A DNA stretch of 64,000 nucleotides from Acidobacteriota bacterium (lineage in GTDB: Bacteria; Acidobacteriota; Vicinamibacteria; Vicinamibacterales; SCN-69-37). The notes under the pieces were generated by a model. The model was given only the letters and a program-made list of their open reading frames with translations. It was not told the DNA's origin and searched no databases. The stretch spans positions 186,001 to 250,000 of the forward strand of contig JADYYY010000019.1 in the NCBI GenBank assembly GCA_020853395.1, read 5' to 3'. The translations under genes and the position numbers were made by a program. This document shows, one piece after another, positions 41,850 to 51,999 of this stretch; the stretch's first letter is position 1, and every line of letters begins with the position of its first letter.

Positions 41850-42767
41850 ATGCTGCGCTTCATCGTCCGTCGTCTCCTCATCACGATCCCGACCGTGTTC
41901 GTCGTCGTGTCGCTGACCTGGGCGCTGGTGCGGCTCGCGCCCGGGAACTTCTACACCACCGAGCGCGCGATGCCGCCGGCCATCGAGCAGAACCTCCGGC
42001 AGAAGTACGGGCTGGACCGGCCGTGGTACGTGCAGTACGGCAAGATGCTGGCGAACACGGCGCGGGGCGATTTCGGATCGTCGCTGCGCTATCTCGGGCA
42101 GCCGGTCAACGAGATCCTGTCGCAGGCGCTGCCGGTCTCGGCCGCGCTCGGAGGGCTCGCGTACCTGCTCGCGCTCGTCGCCGGCACGGTGTTCGGCAGC
42201 CTCGCCGCGCTCCGGCAGAACTCGGCGCTCGACTACTGGTCCATGGCGTTCGCGATCGGCGGCATCTCCGTTCCGAACTTCGTCATCGGGCCGGTGCTCG
42301 TGCTCGTGCTGTCGCTCACCGTGTTCTGGCTGCCGCCGGCGCGCTGGGAGGGCTTCAGCGTGAACCTGATCATGCCGGTGCTCACGCTGTCGGCCGCCTA
42401 CATGGCGTACATCGCCAGGCTCACGCGCGCCGGCATGCTCGAGGTGCTGCGTTCCAACTACGTGCGGACGGCGCGGGCGAAGGGCCTGCCGGAGCGCACG
42501 GTGCTGTTTCGCCACGCCCTTCGCGGCGGGCTGCTGCCGGTCGTGTCGTTCTCCGGGCCGGCGCTCGCGCTGCTCATCACCGGCACGGTCGTCGTCGAGC
42601 GCATCTTCGCGCTGCCGGGCCTCGGCAACTACTTCATCAACGCGAACCTCAACCGCGACGAGCCGCTCATCATCGGCATCGTCGCTTTCACGTCCATCGC
42701 GGTGCTCCTGTTCAATCTCGTCGTCGACCTCGTCTACGGGTTCCTCGATCCGAGGGTCCGCTACTGA
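41850..42767 (+). CDS. oppB: oligopeptide ABC transporter permease OppB
   Basis: The 305-residue protein begins MLRFIVRRLLITIPTVFVVV and has six membrane helices. The cytoplasmic EAA loop is YVRTARAKGLPERTVLFRHALR near residues 207-228. The end ERIFALPGLGNYFINANLNRDEPLI is the normal DppB/OppB pattern. It starts 6 bp after oppA and overlaps oppC by 1 bp. Confidence 0.96.
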   Translation: MLRFIVRRLLITIPTVFVVVSLTWALVRLAPGNFYTTERAMPPAIEQNLRQKYGLDRPWYVQYGKMLANTARGDFGSSLRYLGQPVNEILSQALPVSAALGGLAYLLALVAGTVFGSLAALRQNSALDYWSMAFAIGGISVPNFVIGPVLVLVLSLTVFWLPPARWEGFSVNLIMPVLTLSAAYMAYIARLTRAGMLEVLRSNYVRTARAKGLPERTVLFRHALRGGLLPVVSFSGPALALLITGTVVVERIFALPGLGNYFINANLNRDEPLIIGIVAFTSIAVLLFNLVVDLVYGFLDPRVRY

Positions 42768-43720
42768 TGGCCGCGCCGGCCGCGCCCATCGAGACGTCGG
42801 CGCCCGCGGTGACGGGCACGTCCCTCTGGCAGGACGCGTGGCGGCGGCTCCGCAAGAACCGTCTCGCCATGCTCGGCCTCGCCGTCGTCGGCATCATCAT
42901 CGCGGCGTCGATCGTCGGGCCGCCCGTCATCGAGAGGACGACCGGCTACACGTACGACTACATCCCGGCGGATCCGGCGCTCATCGCGGCGCTGCCGCCC
43001 TTTCGCGCGCCCGACGGGTCGTTCTCCTGGGCGCATCCCATGGGCACCGACAACGCCGGCCGCGATCTGCTCGCGCGCGTGCTGATCGGCGGCCGCATCT
43101 CGCTGATGGTGGGGCTGATCTCCACGTTCGTGTCGCTCGTCATCGGGATCACGTACGGCGCGGCCGCCGGCTACGCCGGTGGGCGCGTGGACGACGTGAT
43201 GATGCGGCTCGTGGACGTGCTGTATGCGCTGCCGTACATGATGCTGGTCATCGTCCTGCTCGCGCTGTTCGGCGGGCAGTCGCCGTTCGAGCAGCTCGTG
43301 CTGCTGTTCGTGTCGCTCGGCGCCGTCTCCTGGCTCACGATGGCGCGCATCGTCCGCGGACAGGTGCTCTCGTTGAAGGCGCAGGAGTTCGTGCTGGCCG
43401 CGCGCGCCACCGGCGTGTCGCCGGTGCGGATCGTCGCCAGGCACCTCGTGCCGAACACGCTCGGGCCCGTGATCGTGTACGCGACGCTGACGATCCCGTC
43501 GGTGATGCTGCTCGAGGCGTTCCTCTCGTTCCTCGGCATCGGCGTGCAGGCGCCGCTCGCCTCGTGGGGCAGCCTGGCAGCCGACGGCATCCAGAACATC
43601 GCGGTGTTCCCGTGGCAGCTCATCTGGCCGGGCGCGACGATGGCCCTGACGCTCCTGTCCTTGAACTTCGTGGGCGACGGTCTGCGCGACGCGCTCGACC
43701 CGCAGATGCGGAAGAGCTGA
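42767..43720 (+). CDS. oppC: oligopeptide ABC transporter permease OppC
   Basis: I choose the ATG at 42767 because it overlaps the oppB stop; the frame is open far upstream only by composition. The 317-residue product has the N-terminal membrane helix (RLAMLGLAVVGIIIAASIVGP in part) and HPMGTDNAGRDLLARVLIGGRISL. It also has the EAA motif EFVLAARATGVSPVRIVARHLVPN and ASWGSLAADG. All are typical for OppC/DppC. Confidence 0.95.
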   Translation: MAAPAAPIETSAPAVTGTSLWQDAWRRLRKNRLAMLGLAVVGIIIAASIVGPPVIERTTGYTYDYIPADPALIAALPPFRAPDGSFSWAHPMGTDNAGRDLLARVLIGGRISLMVGLISTFVSLVIGITYGAAAGYAGGRVDDVMMRLVDVLYALPYMMLVIVLLALFGGQSPFEQLVLLFVSLGAVSWLTMARIVRGQVLSLKAQEFVLAARATGVSPVRIVARHLVPNTLGPVIVYATLTIPSVMLLEAFLSFLGIGVQAPLASWGSLAADGIQNIAVFPWQLIWPGATMALTLLSLNFVGDGLRDALDPQMRKS

Positions 43721-43723
43721 GCG

Positions 43724-44736
43724 ATGGCCGGGCCGCTGCTCTCCGTCCGACACCTGCGCACCTACTTCGACGAGGACGGGCGCGTCGTCCGGGCCGTCGA
43801 CGACGTCAGCTTCGACGTCGGGCGGGGCGAGACGCTGGGGATCGTCGGCGAATCGGGATCGGGCAAGTCGGTGACGAACCTGTCGATCCTGCGGCTCATC
43901 CCCTCGCCGCCGGGCCGGATTGTCTCGGGCGAGATCCGGCTGGATGGCGACGACCTGATGGCCCTCCCGGCCGAGGCGATGCGGAACGTCCGCGGCAAAC
44001 GGATCGCGATGATCTTCCAGGACCCGATGACGTCGCTGAATCCGTTCCTGCGGATCTCGACGCAGTTGATGGAGGTCACCGAGCTGCACCTCGGGCACAC
44101 GCGCCGCCAGGCGTACGAGCACGCCATCCAGATGCTCGAGATGGTCGGCATCCCCGATGCGCGCAGCCGGGTGGACTGCTACCCGCACGAGTTCTCCGGC
44201 GGCATGCGGCAGCGCGTGATGATCGCGATGGCGCTGTCCTGCGAGCCCGAGCTGCTCATCGCGGACGAGCCGACGACCGCGCTCGACGTGACGATCCAGG
44301 CGCAGATCCTCGGCCTCATCCGCGATCTGAAGACCTCCACCGGCACGAGCGTCGTGCTGATCACGCACGACCTCGGCGTCGTGGCGGGCATGACCGATCG
44401 GCTGCTCGTCATGTACGCGGGCCGGGTCTTCGAGAGCGGTCCCACGCCGGCGCTCTTCGCGCGATCGGGCAACCCGTATACGCGCGGGCTGCTGCTCTCG
44501 GTGCCCGATCTGACGAGCGATCGCCGGAGCGAGCTGTACCAGATTCCCGGGTTGCCGCCCGACGTCGCGCACCTGCCGCCCGGATGCCCGTTCGCACCGC
44601 GGTGCGCGCGGGCGGAGGCGATCTGCCGCGAGCAGTTCCCGCCCATGATCGCGCTCGCACCCGATCACCAGTCGCTGTGCCATTTCGCGGAGGACGTGTA
44701 CCGGACGCCGCTGGTGCGCCATGAGGCGGCCTCTGC

Positions 44737-44740
<4 letters not shown>
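43724..44740 (+). CDS. oppD: oligopeptide ABC transporter ATPase OppD
   Basis: The 338-residue ATPase has Walker A GESGSGKS (residues 42-49), signature [16 protein letters not shown], Walker [13 protein letters not shown] and the switch His in LITHDLGVV. The C-terminal oligopeptide-transporter domain carries cysteines in [19 protein letters not shown] that can bind an iron-sulfur cluster in this family. It overlaps oppF by 4 bp. Confidence 0.95.
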
Positions 44741-45852
<1,112 letters not shown>

Positions 45853-45870
45853 CGCGCACCGGAGCGGTCT

Positions 45871-45914
45871 GGACATTCCTGTCCGTCGACGCTCGACACG
45901 GACAATCGTGTCCG
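45871..45914 (+). terminator. two GGACA-N4-TGTCC dyads after oppF
   Basis: GGACA-TTCC-TGTCC (45871-45884) and CGGACA-ATCG-TGTCCG (45899-45914) are two hairpins with four-base loops, 29 bp apart in the same phase. They begin 18 bp after the oppF stop. There is no U-tract. They may act as a transcript end or mRNA stabiliser, or the dyads may be operator sites. The GGACANNNNTGTCC core looks like a dispersed palindromic element. Confidence 0.45.
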
Positions 45915-46280
45915 GCGTCGCGACGTTCAGCGTGAGGAGACGAGCCGGCCTTCGTCTGGCGAGGCGGCCATTTCGACAAAGCCGTGGACCGGCGCGCGTC
46001 GAATCTACAAGGCTGTCGACGCCGCGCGGCACGGCTTCCGGCTGCTTCCGCGCGGCGTGGTACCGCTAACTGGCGGTCAATCAGTCAGTTTCATGGGCAC
46101 GGCGGGCGTCGCGAGTTCGATATCGGCTGCGGCCTTCGGTTTGCAGAGATTGAGGGTGCGATGGCTCTGGAACCGACTTCACACGTTAGGCACCTCACGA
46201 GTTCGTCCGGCTGCCTGCCATCATCCGCTGACTAGCTGCTCTTCAGACCGCACCAGTTCCAGGGCCGACATTGGCGATGC

Positions 46281-46305
46281 GCGGAACAGCAGCCGGCTGT
46301 TCCGC
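46281..46305 (-). terminator. hairpin after the symporter gene
   Basis: GCGGAACAGC and GCTGTTCCGC form a perfect 10-bp stem with an AGCCG loop, 46 bp beyond the stop of the minus-strand symporter gene. No T-run follows, so it may be a weak or factor-dependent terminator or a 3'-end stabiliser. Confidence 0.55.
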
Positions 46306-46351
46306 CATCACGATGCCGCGCGTCGCAGGCCGACAACCGGCCGCACCGCTG

Positions 46352-48151
46352 CTATCCCGTGAAGTACAGATAAGCGCCCGCGATGCAGGCGAGGACGATC
46401 GCCGACGTGGCCACGTCGCGCCAGTCCCAGCTCGCGCGCGACTCGCGCCGCTCGCGGGCGCTCACGGTCTCGAACGTCAGACCCTCGAGCTTGGCGTCGT
46501 GCGGCGCGGCCGTGGCCAGGCTCACGCCGATCATCACCACCGCGGAGATGACGGTGATCAGCACGCTCCAGTATTGGAAGTAGATGTTGTTGACGATCCA
46601 GAGCCAGGAGCCCTCGGGGTATCCGCCGGCGTAGCCCGGCAGGCCGAGCGTGATCGGCGTGTCCACGAGCATGCGGAAGAGCCCGATGACGAACCCGACC
46701 ACGAGTGCGGCCAGGCAGCCCTGGGCGTTCATCCGCTTCCACAGGATGCCGAGGAAGAAGACCACGAAGATCGGAGGCGCGAGATAGCCCTGCACGGCCT
46801 GCAGGTAGTTGTAGAGGCCGGACGCGCCGCGAATCACCGGGATCCACGCGATGCCGATGATCACCATGCCGATCGTCGCGAGCCGGCCGACGCGCACCAT
46901 CTGGTGCTGCGTCGCGCGGGGACGCCACTTCGAGTAGAGGTCGACCGTGAAGAGCGTGGCCGAGGCGTTGAAGACGCCGGCGAGCGAGCTCATCAGCGCC
47001 GAGAGCAGCCCGGCGATCACCAGCCCGCGGAGGCCCATCGGCAGGACCGACTCGACCATCATCGGAAAGGCGGCCTGGGCCACCGAGCGGACGGGCTGGC
47101 CGTCGGGGCCGACCATCGAGGCCAGCTCCGGAACCGTGCCGGTCTTCGCGAGCGCGAAGCCCACCAGGCCGGGCACGATGAACAGATAGACCGGCAGCAG
47201 CTTCAGGAACGCGCCGAAGATCGTGCCCCGGCGCGCCACCTGCTCGTTCGGCGCGCCGAGCACGCGCTGCACGATGTACTGATCGGTGCACCAGTACCAG
47301 AGCCCGATGATCGGCGCGCAGAACAGCATCCCGACCCACGGGAAGTTGCCGTTGAAGTACCACGCCTGCCGCAGCAGCCGTCCACCGGCGTCGGTTTCGA
47401 TGACGGGCGCCCACGTGCCGTCGACGCCGGGAGGCACGAGCGGCTTCCACAGGTTGAACATCTCCGACGGCAGCGCGTCGCGCAACGCCTGCCAGCCGCC
47501 CAGCCGGTCGAGGCCATAGAACGTCAGCGCCGCCGATCCGATCACGATGATCACCACCTGCACGGCGTCGTTGTAGGCCACGGCCCGCATGCCGCCCAGC
47601 ATGGTGTACACGCCGGTCAGCACGATGACGAGCAGCGAGCCGGTCCAGAAGCTGTCGAGGTGCAGCGGGCCGATCGCCACCTGCAGCTCGGGCATCAGCG
47701 TGCTGAAGACGACGCCGCCCGCGAAGATGCCCACCGCGATCTTCGACACGACGAAGGAGATGAGCGAGACGACGGTCAGCACGTAGCGCGCGGCCGGCGA
47801 GAACCGCTTCTCGAGGAACTCCGGCATCGTGAAGACCATCGATCGCATGTAGAACGGGACCATCACCCAGCCGAGCACGAGCAGACACCACGCGTGCAGC
47901 TCGTAGTGGGCCAGCGCGACGCCGTCGGTCGCGCCCGATCCGGCGAGCCCGACGACGTGCTCCGATCCGATGTTCGACGCGAAGATCGACGCGCCCACGA
48001 TGCCCCAGCCGAGATGCCGGCCGGCCAGGAAGTAGTCGGCGGCCGTGTCCTTGCTGCGCGTGATGACCCACCAGGCCACGCCCAGCAGCACGCCGAAGTA
48101 CACGACGATGGTGAGCCAGTCCAGGCCGTTGAGCGCCGGCGTCGGGTTCAT
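46352..48151 (-). CDS. sodium/solute symporter (SSS family, SGLT-like)
   Basis: The 599-residue membrane protein has about 14 helices and the SSS features DYFLAGRHLGWGIVGASIFASNIGSEHVVGLAG (split over two segments), then YNDAVQVVIIVIG and a ...SALMSSLAGVFNASATLFTVDLY block resembling the family sodium-site region. It is closest in pattern to SGLT-like sugar transporters (GSEHVVGLAGSGA). It stands alone on the minus strand, with a purine repeat upstream of its start. The substrate, likely a sugar or polyol, cannot be fixed from sequence. Confidence 0.9.
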   Translation of the reverse strand: MNPTPALNGLDWLTIVVYFGVLLGVAWWVITRSKDTAADYFLAGRHLGWGIVGASIFASNIGSEHVVGLAGSGATDGVALAHYELHAWCLLVLGWVMVPFYMRSMVFTMPEFLEKRFSPAARYVLTVVSLISFVVSKIAVGIFAGGVVFSTLMPELQVAIGPLHLDSFWTGSLLVIVLTGVYTMLGGMRAVAYNDAVQVVIIVIGSAALTFYGLDRLGGWQALRDALPSEMFNLWKPLVPPGVDGTWAPVIETDAGGRLLRQAWYFNGNFPWVGMLFCAPIIGLWYWCTDQYIVQRVLGAPNEQVARRGTIFGAFLKLLPVYLFIVPGLVGFALAKTGTVPELASMVGPDGQPVRSVAQAAFPMMVESVLPMGLRGLVIAGLLSALMSSLAGVFNASATLFTVDLYSKWRPRATQHQMVRVGRLATIGMVIIGIAWIPVIRGASGLYNYLQAVQGYLAPPIFVVFFLGILWKRMNAQGCLAALVVGFVIGLFRMLVDTPITLGLPGYAGGYPEGSWLWIVNNIYFQYWSVLITVISAVVMIGVSLATAAPHDAKLEGLTFETVSARERRESRASWDWRDVATSAIVLACIAGAYLYFTG

Positions 48152-48169
48152 GGAGGGACGAACCTTATC

Positions 48170-48235
48170 AAGGGCAAAGGGCAGAGGGCAAAGGGCAAAG
48201 GAAAGAGGGGAAAGGGAAAAGGGAAGGGGAAAGGG
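48170..48235 (+). repeat. second purine-only GGGCAAA-type repeat tract
   Basis: This tract lies between the divergent starts of the symporter gene (ends at 48151) and the gene at 48252. Its first 32 bp are identical to 19177-19208 before flgI; the remainder is a degenerate series of GGGAAA and GGGGAAA units. It presents many G-runs on the + strand and the corresponding C-runs in the symporter leader. Confidence 0.85.
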
Positions 48236-48251
48236 TTGCTACTCTTACGTC

Positions 48252-49394
48252 ATGTCCGAGTCCGGCTATCCGGCGGCACGCGTCGTCGCGGCGCGGGTGC
48301 AGCGGCACTTCGTCGAGCATCGGCAGCCGATCCTGGCGGCGGGGCGCGGCGCGGGGCTGGCGCCGGAGCCGGATCTGGGGTCGATCGAGGCGATCATCGA
48401 CGTCGCGTTCTGGGCGAGCCTCCGGCGCGAGGAGGGGCGCACGCCGAGGATCTCGCTGGCGCTGTTGCCGCCTGCCGCCGCGCACGATCCGCTGACGTTC
48501 GAGTCGTGGCTGCCGCTGACGGCGGCGAGCCTCGCGAAGCTGGCGCCGGCGGTCGAGCGGCCCGGCATCCATCTCGGCCTCTGGCGTGACGAGCGCGGGG
48601 AGCTCGGCGTGTGGGGCACGACGCGCGGGCTGCCGCCGCTCTGCTTCGTCCTCGAGGTCGTGACGTCCGGGCTGCTCGTCATCAAGCACCGCAGCGAGTC
48701 GTTCGGCAAGTTCGTCAACGTCGCGGCGCTCGAAGGCGACTCCGTCAAGGTCGTCGATCAGGCCGGCGCGCACGTCCCCGGCTGTCCCAGCCTCGTCGCC
48801 TCGCTGCTCGGCGTCGAGATCGCGCGGGTGCCGGCCGGCTCGGTCAACGTGCTCGTGGAGCTCGCCGCGTCGATGCGCGCGCACGGACGCGGGGGCGCGC
48901 TCCTCGTCGTGCCCTCCGGCGATCAGGCGTGGGCCGACTCGATCGTCCGGCCCGTGCTCTACGCGGTCTCGCCGCCGTACGCCGAGCTGGCGCTGCTCGT
49001 CGAGGACACGGCGCGATCGCGCGACGGCCACGAGTGGCAGGAGGATTTCCGGCGCGCGATCGACGCGCTCGCCGGCCTGACCGCCGTGGACGGCGCGACG
49101 ATCATCAGCGACCGCTATGAGCTGCTCGCCTTCGGCGCGAAGATCGCGCGGCGGCGCGGAAGCCCGACCGTCGAGCGCGTGCTGGTCACCGAGCCCGTCG
49201 AGGGCGGCGCCAAGACGGTGCTCACCCCGTCGCAGCTCGGCGGCACGCGTCATTTCTCCGCGGCCCAGTTCGTCTTCGATCAGCCGGACGCCACCGCCCT
49301 CGTCGCCTCACAAGATGGCCGGTTCACGATCTTCCAGTGGTCGTCGGCCGACGAGGTCGTCCATGCGCACCGCGTGGAGACGCTGCTCCTCTGA
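48252..49394 (+). CDS. diadenylate-cyclase-fold (DisA_N-like, DACNV-type) protein
   Basis: The 380-residue soluble protein has a C-terminal half that resembles the DisA nucleotide-binding fold. DGA lies at residues 280-282 (DGATIISDRYELLAFGAKI) and GGTRHFSA at 330-337, followed by DATALVASQDGRFTIF. In active diadenylate cyclases the second motif is RHR; here it reads RHF, so catalysis is doubtful. I recall that variant 'DACN' domains are predicted sensors or nucleotide-metabolising modules. The N-terminal ~190 residues are a mixed domain (LCFVLEVVTSGLLVIKHR; ESFGKFVNVAALEGD) also seen in such proteins. It is not part of an obvious operon. Confidence 0.65.
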   Translation: MSESGYPAARVVAARVQRHFVEHRQPILAAGRGAGLAPEPDLGSIEAIIDVAFWASLRREEGRTPRISLALLPPAAAHDPLTFESWLPLTAASLAKLAPAVERPGIHLGLWRDERGELGVWGTTRGLPPLCFVLEVVTSGLLVIKHRSESFGKFVNVAALEGDSVKVVDQAGAHVPGCPSLVASLLGVEIARVPAGSVNVLVELAASMRAHGRGGALLVVPSGDQAWADSIVRPVLYAVSPPYAELALLVEDTARSRDGHEWQEDFRRAIDALAGLTAVDGATIISDRYELLAFGAKIARRRGSPTVERVLVTEPVEGGAKTVLTPSQLGGTRHFSAAQFVFDQPDATALVASQDGRFTIFQWSSADEVVHAHRVETLLL

Positions 49395-49409
49395 GCAGCG
49401 GACCCGCCT

Positions 49410-50066
49410 TCACGGTTTCTCCACCGTCCTCGCCCTGCCGTCGGCGATGTGCACGACCGTCGTCGCGCGATTGCGAATCTCCTCCCAGTCGTGCGTGACG
49501 TAGATCATCGGGAGCCGCAGCTCGGACAGCAGGCGATCGAGATACGGCAGGATCTCCTGGCGCCGCGGCACGTCGAGTGAGCCGAGCGGCTCGTCGAGGA
49601 GCAGCAGCCGGGGATGGGAGAGCAGCGCGCGCCCCAGCGCCACGCGGCGCCGTTCGCCCCCCGACAGCCGTCCCGGCAGGCGCGAGAGCAGCGGCTCGAG
49701 ATCGAGCAGCCCGACGACGTCGTCGAGCGTCGCGATGGGATGACCCAGGCGCCCGGTGAACCACTGGCCGTAGACGAGGTTGCGCCGGACGGTCATGTGC
49801 GGGAAGAGACGCGAGTCCTGGAAGACGTAGCCAATGCGACGCCGATGCGGCGGCACCCACACGCGCCGCGCGGTGTCGGTGAGCACGGCCTCGTCGACCG
49901 CGACGAAGCCGTCGGCCGGCCGGAACAGGCCCGCGATGACGTCGAGCGTGCGGGTCTTGCCCGCGCCGGACGGACCGAGCAGCGCGATGAGCCCGCCGTC
50001 CAGGTCCAGCCGGACGTCGAGCGTGATCCGATCGAGCGGATGACGGATGTCGACGCGGATCTTCAC
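49410..50066 (-). CDS. modC: molybdate-type ABC transporter ATPase (ModC), without TOBE domain
   Basis: I choose the GTG at 50066, which overlaps the permease stop (GTGA) and gives 218 residues starting with a ModC-like strand (RVDIRHPLDRITLDVRLDL). Walker A is GPSGAGKT (residues 31-38), then YVFQDSRLFPHMTVRRNLVYG, signature RLSGGERRRVALGRAL, Walker B LLLLDEPLGSLD and YVTHDWEE. It ends right after the ATPase domain; the C-terminal TOBE domain that senses molybdate in ModC is absent. Tungstate or sulfate transport is an alternative. Confidence 0.8.
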   Translation of the reverse strand: MKIRVDIRHPLDRITLDVRLDLDGGLIALLGPSGAGKTRTLDVIAGLFRPADGFVAVDEAVLTDTARRVWVPPHRRRIGYVFQDSRLFPHMTVRRNLVYGQWFTGRLGHPIATLDDVVGLLDLEPLLSRLPGRLSGGERRRVALGRALLSHPRLLLLDEPLGSLDVPRRQEILPYLDRLLSELRLPMIYVTHDWEEIRNRATTVVHIADGRARTVEKP

Positions 50067-50743
50067 CGCCGTGTGGACTCCATGCGGCGGGCCAGCGCCT
50101 CGGAGACGAGGACCGCCCCGAACGACACCGCCATCGACAGGGCGACCAGACGCCAGACGTGAGGCTCGCTGCCGGGCGTCTGGATGAAGGTGTAGATGGC
50201 CAGCGCGAGCGTGCGCGTCTCGCCCGGGATGTTGGACACGAACGTGATCGTGGCGCCGAACTCGCCGAGCGACTTCGCGAAGGCGAGGATCGCCCCGGCC
50301 AGCACGCCGGGCAATGCGAGCGGCAGCGTGACGGTGGCGATCGTCCATGCGCGGCTCGCGCCGAGCGACGCGGCGGCGTCCTCGAGATGCGGATCGACGT
50401 GCTCGATGGCCAGGCGGATCGCGCGGACCATCAGCGGAAAACCCATGACGCCGGCCGCGAGCGCCGCGCCGGTCCAGCGGAACGCCACTACCAGCCCCAG
50501 CGTCCGCTCGAGCACGGCACCGATCGCGCCTTCACGACCGAACAGCACGAGCAGCAGATAGCCCGTGACGACGGGAGGGAGGACGAGCGGCAGGTGCACG
50601 AGCGCGTTCAAGAGGCTCCGCCCCCAGAACCGGACGCGGGCGAGCAGCAGCGCCACCGCGATGGCCACCGGGAGGCTGACGACGGTGGCGACGAGCGCGA
50701 CTTTGAGGCTGAGCAGGACGATCGCGAGGTCCGACGAGGACAC
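50063..50743 (-). CDS. modB: molybdate-type ABC transporter permease (ModB)
   Basis: The start is placed at GTG 50743, giving the usual ModB size (226 residues) and a normal first helix (SSSDLAIVLLSLKVALVATVVSLP, split). Further blocks are LVLPPVVTGYLLLVLFGREGAIG, the EAA region DPHLEDAAASLGASRAWTIATVTLPLALPGV, and EFGATITFVSNIPGETRTL, all typical for ModB. The frame continues open upstream without family similarity. The expected binding-protein gene modA is not found in the 269 bp upstream or elsewhere in the window. Confidence 0.82.
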   Translation of the reverse strand: MSSSDLAIVLLSLKVALVATVVSLPVAIAVALLLARVRFWGRSLLNALVHLPLVLPPVVTGYLLLVLFGREGAIGAVLERTLGLVVAFRWTGAALAAGVMGFPLMVRAIRLAIEHVDPHLEDAAASLGASRAWTIATVTLPLALPGVLAGAILAFAKSLGEFGATITFVSNIPGETRTLALAIYTFIQTPGSEPHVWRLVALSMAVSFGAVLVSEALARRMESTRR

Positions 50744-51012
50744 GGGCAGATTGTCGCCGATTCTCAGGCCGCGGATCTGCGCGGCTGGCGATGCTCGCAG
50801 GGCGCTCGACGACGAGCCAGCCGACGCGGCCCACCCGCGCAGCGCGTCGACCAGGCCTCCCCGAGCGCGTTGCGAGCGCGACGCCGATGTTCGCCAGCAG
50901 CGGAAGGTGCGGCACCGTGGCACGATGATATGGAGGAAACGGTTCATCGCTTCCGGGTCATGTCCTGCGATCCGCGGGACGTGCCTGGAGCACGCGGGCC
51001 TGGAGACCACCA

Positions 51013-51999
51013 ATGCGAGATCGTCCGCGTGCGCTCATGGCGATCGGCCTCGCGGTGGCGGCTTTCGCCGGGCTGGGCGCCGTGCGGCCGCAGGCGCCGA
51101 CCGATCTCGATCGCTTCATGAGCGAGGTGCTCGCGCGCCGCGACGAGAACTGGAAGAAGCTGCAGCAGTACCTGCTCGACGAACGCGCTCGCATCCAACT
51201 GGTCGGTCCAACGGGCGTGCCGCTCTGGGGGGACGAACGCACCTTCACCTGGTTCATCCGCGACGGGTTCTTCGTTCGCAGTCCGCTCACCGCCAACGGG
51301 GTGGGTATTGCCGAGGCCGATCGCCGAAAAGCCGAGGACGACGACCTGAGACGATCGAGAGCCAGGGAGCGGGGCGGCTTGCCGGAGATACCGCCGCCGC
51401 GGGCGTTCGAGAGCGGGCCGCCGGCCGCGTCCGGTGACACGCCGGCAGGCCTCGGCGGGTTGCTTTCGCAGTCGCGGGCGCCGCAGTTCGTGGACAACGC
51501 CTACTTCCTGCGGTTCAAGTTCGAGGCCGGCACCTACGCGTTCGCCGGGCGCGAGACGCTCGGCGGCTCCGAGGTGCTCCGGATCGAGTACTACCCCCGC
51601 CGGCTGTTCTCGCACGAGCAGGACTCGCAGGACCGGCGACGCGCGGAGGGCCGGCGCGACGCCGGCGAAGACGTGGAAGCCGCGCGCGAGCGGATGATGA
51701 ACAAGGCATCGCTCGTGACGCTCTGGGTGATTCCGGCGTCGCGCCAGATCGTCAAGTACACGTTCGACAACGTCGCGCTCGACTTCCTCCCGGCGTCGTG
51801 GCTGCTGCGCGTGACGAACCTCCAGGCGGGCATGACGATGACCGAGGCGTTCGCGGGGGTCTGGCTGCCGCACGAGATCTACCTGCGGCTCGGTGTTCTG
51901 CTGGCGCTCGGCCCGATCGATCTGCGGTACCACGTCGAGTACGGCAACTATCGCGAGGCGCGCGGCAGCGGGCGGCTGATGCCGTTGTCGGCGCCATGA
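51013..51999 (+). CDS. secreted protein of unknown function paired with a BamA-like barrel
   Basis: The 328-residue product has a signal peptide (ALMAIGLAVAAFAGLGAVRPQA, cut near residue 25). Mature regions include RDENWKKLQQYLLDERARIQL, FTWFIRDGFFVRSP, a polar Pro/Gly-rich middle and FDNVALDFLPASWLLRVTNL followed by GVWLPHEIYLRLGVLLALG. I do not recognise the family. The pattern of long beta segments and the ATGA overlap with the outer-membrane barrel gene suggest a periplasmic or outer-membrane partner of that protein. Confidence 0.75.
   Translation: MRDRPRALMAIGLAVAAFAGLGAVRPQAPTDLDRFMSEVLARRDENWKKLQQYLLDERARIQLVGPTGVPLWGDERTFTWFIRDGFFVRSPLTANGVGIAEADRRKAEDDDLRRSRARERGGLPEIPPPRAFESGPPAASGDTPAGLGGLLSQSRAPQFVDNAYFLRFKFEAGTYAFAGRETLGGSEVLRIEYYPRRLFSHEQDSQDRRRAEGRRDAGEDVEAARERMMNKASLVTLWVIPASRQIVKYTFDNVALDFLPASWLLRVTNLQAGMTMTEAFAGVWLPHEIYLRLGVLLALGPIDLRYHVEYGNYREARGSGRLMPLSAP

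Larger units (their letters stand above)
45853..46351. other. 499-bp intergenic region between oppF and the symporter gene
   Basis: No gene with a plausible start or family is seen on either strand. Base composition is somewhat less GC-rich than the flanks, particularly 46080-46260. The region contains two related dyads at 45871-45914 close to the end of oppF and a 10-bp hairpin at 46281-46305 close to the end of the convergent symporter gene, so it mainly holds transcript ends. I found no tRNA-like fold or transposon remnant. Confidence 0.6.

Noticed and set aside
40292-42766. Long upstream extension of the oppC frame through oppA and oppB
   Set aside because: The extension is Arg/Ala-rich without family similarity; the real OppC start is the ATG at 42767 overlapping the oppB stop.
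45984-46362. Small proteins in the oppF-symporter gap
   Set aside because: The short open frames have no ribosome binding sequence, no family and unusual composition; the region holds transcript-end hairpins instead.
50744-51012. Remnant of modA upstream of modB
   Set aside because: All three minus-strand frames were read and none shows a binding-protein motif; the gap is simply the divergent intergenic region.
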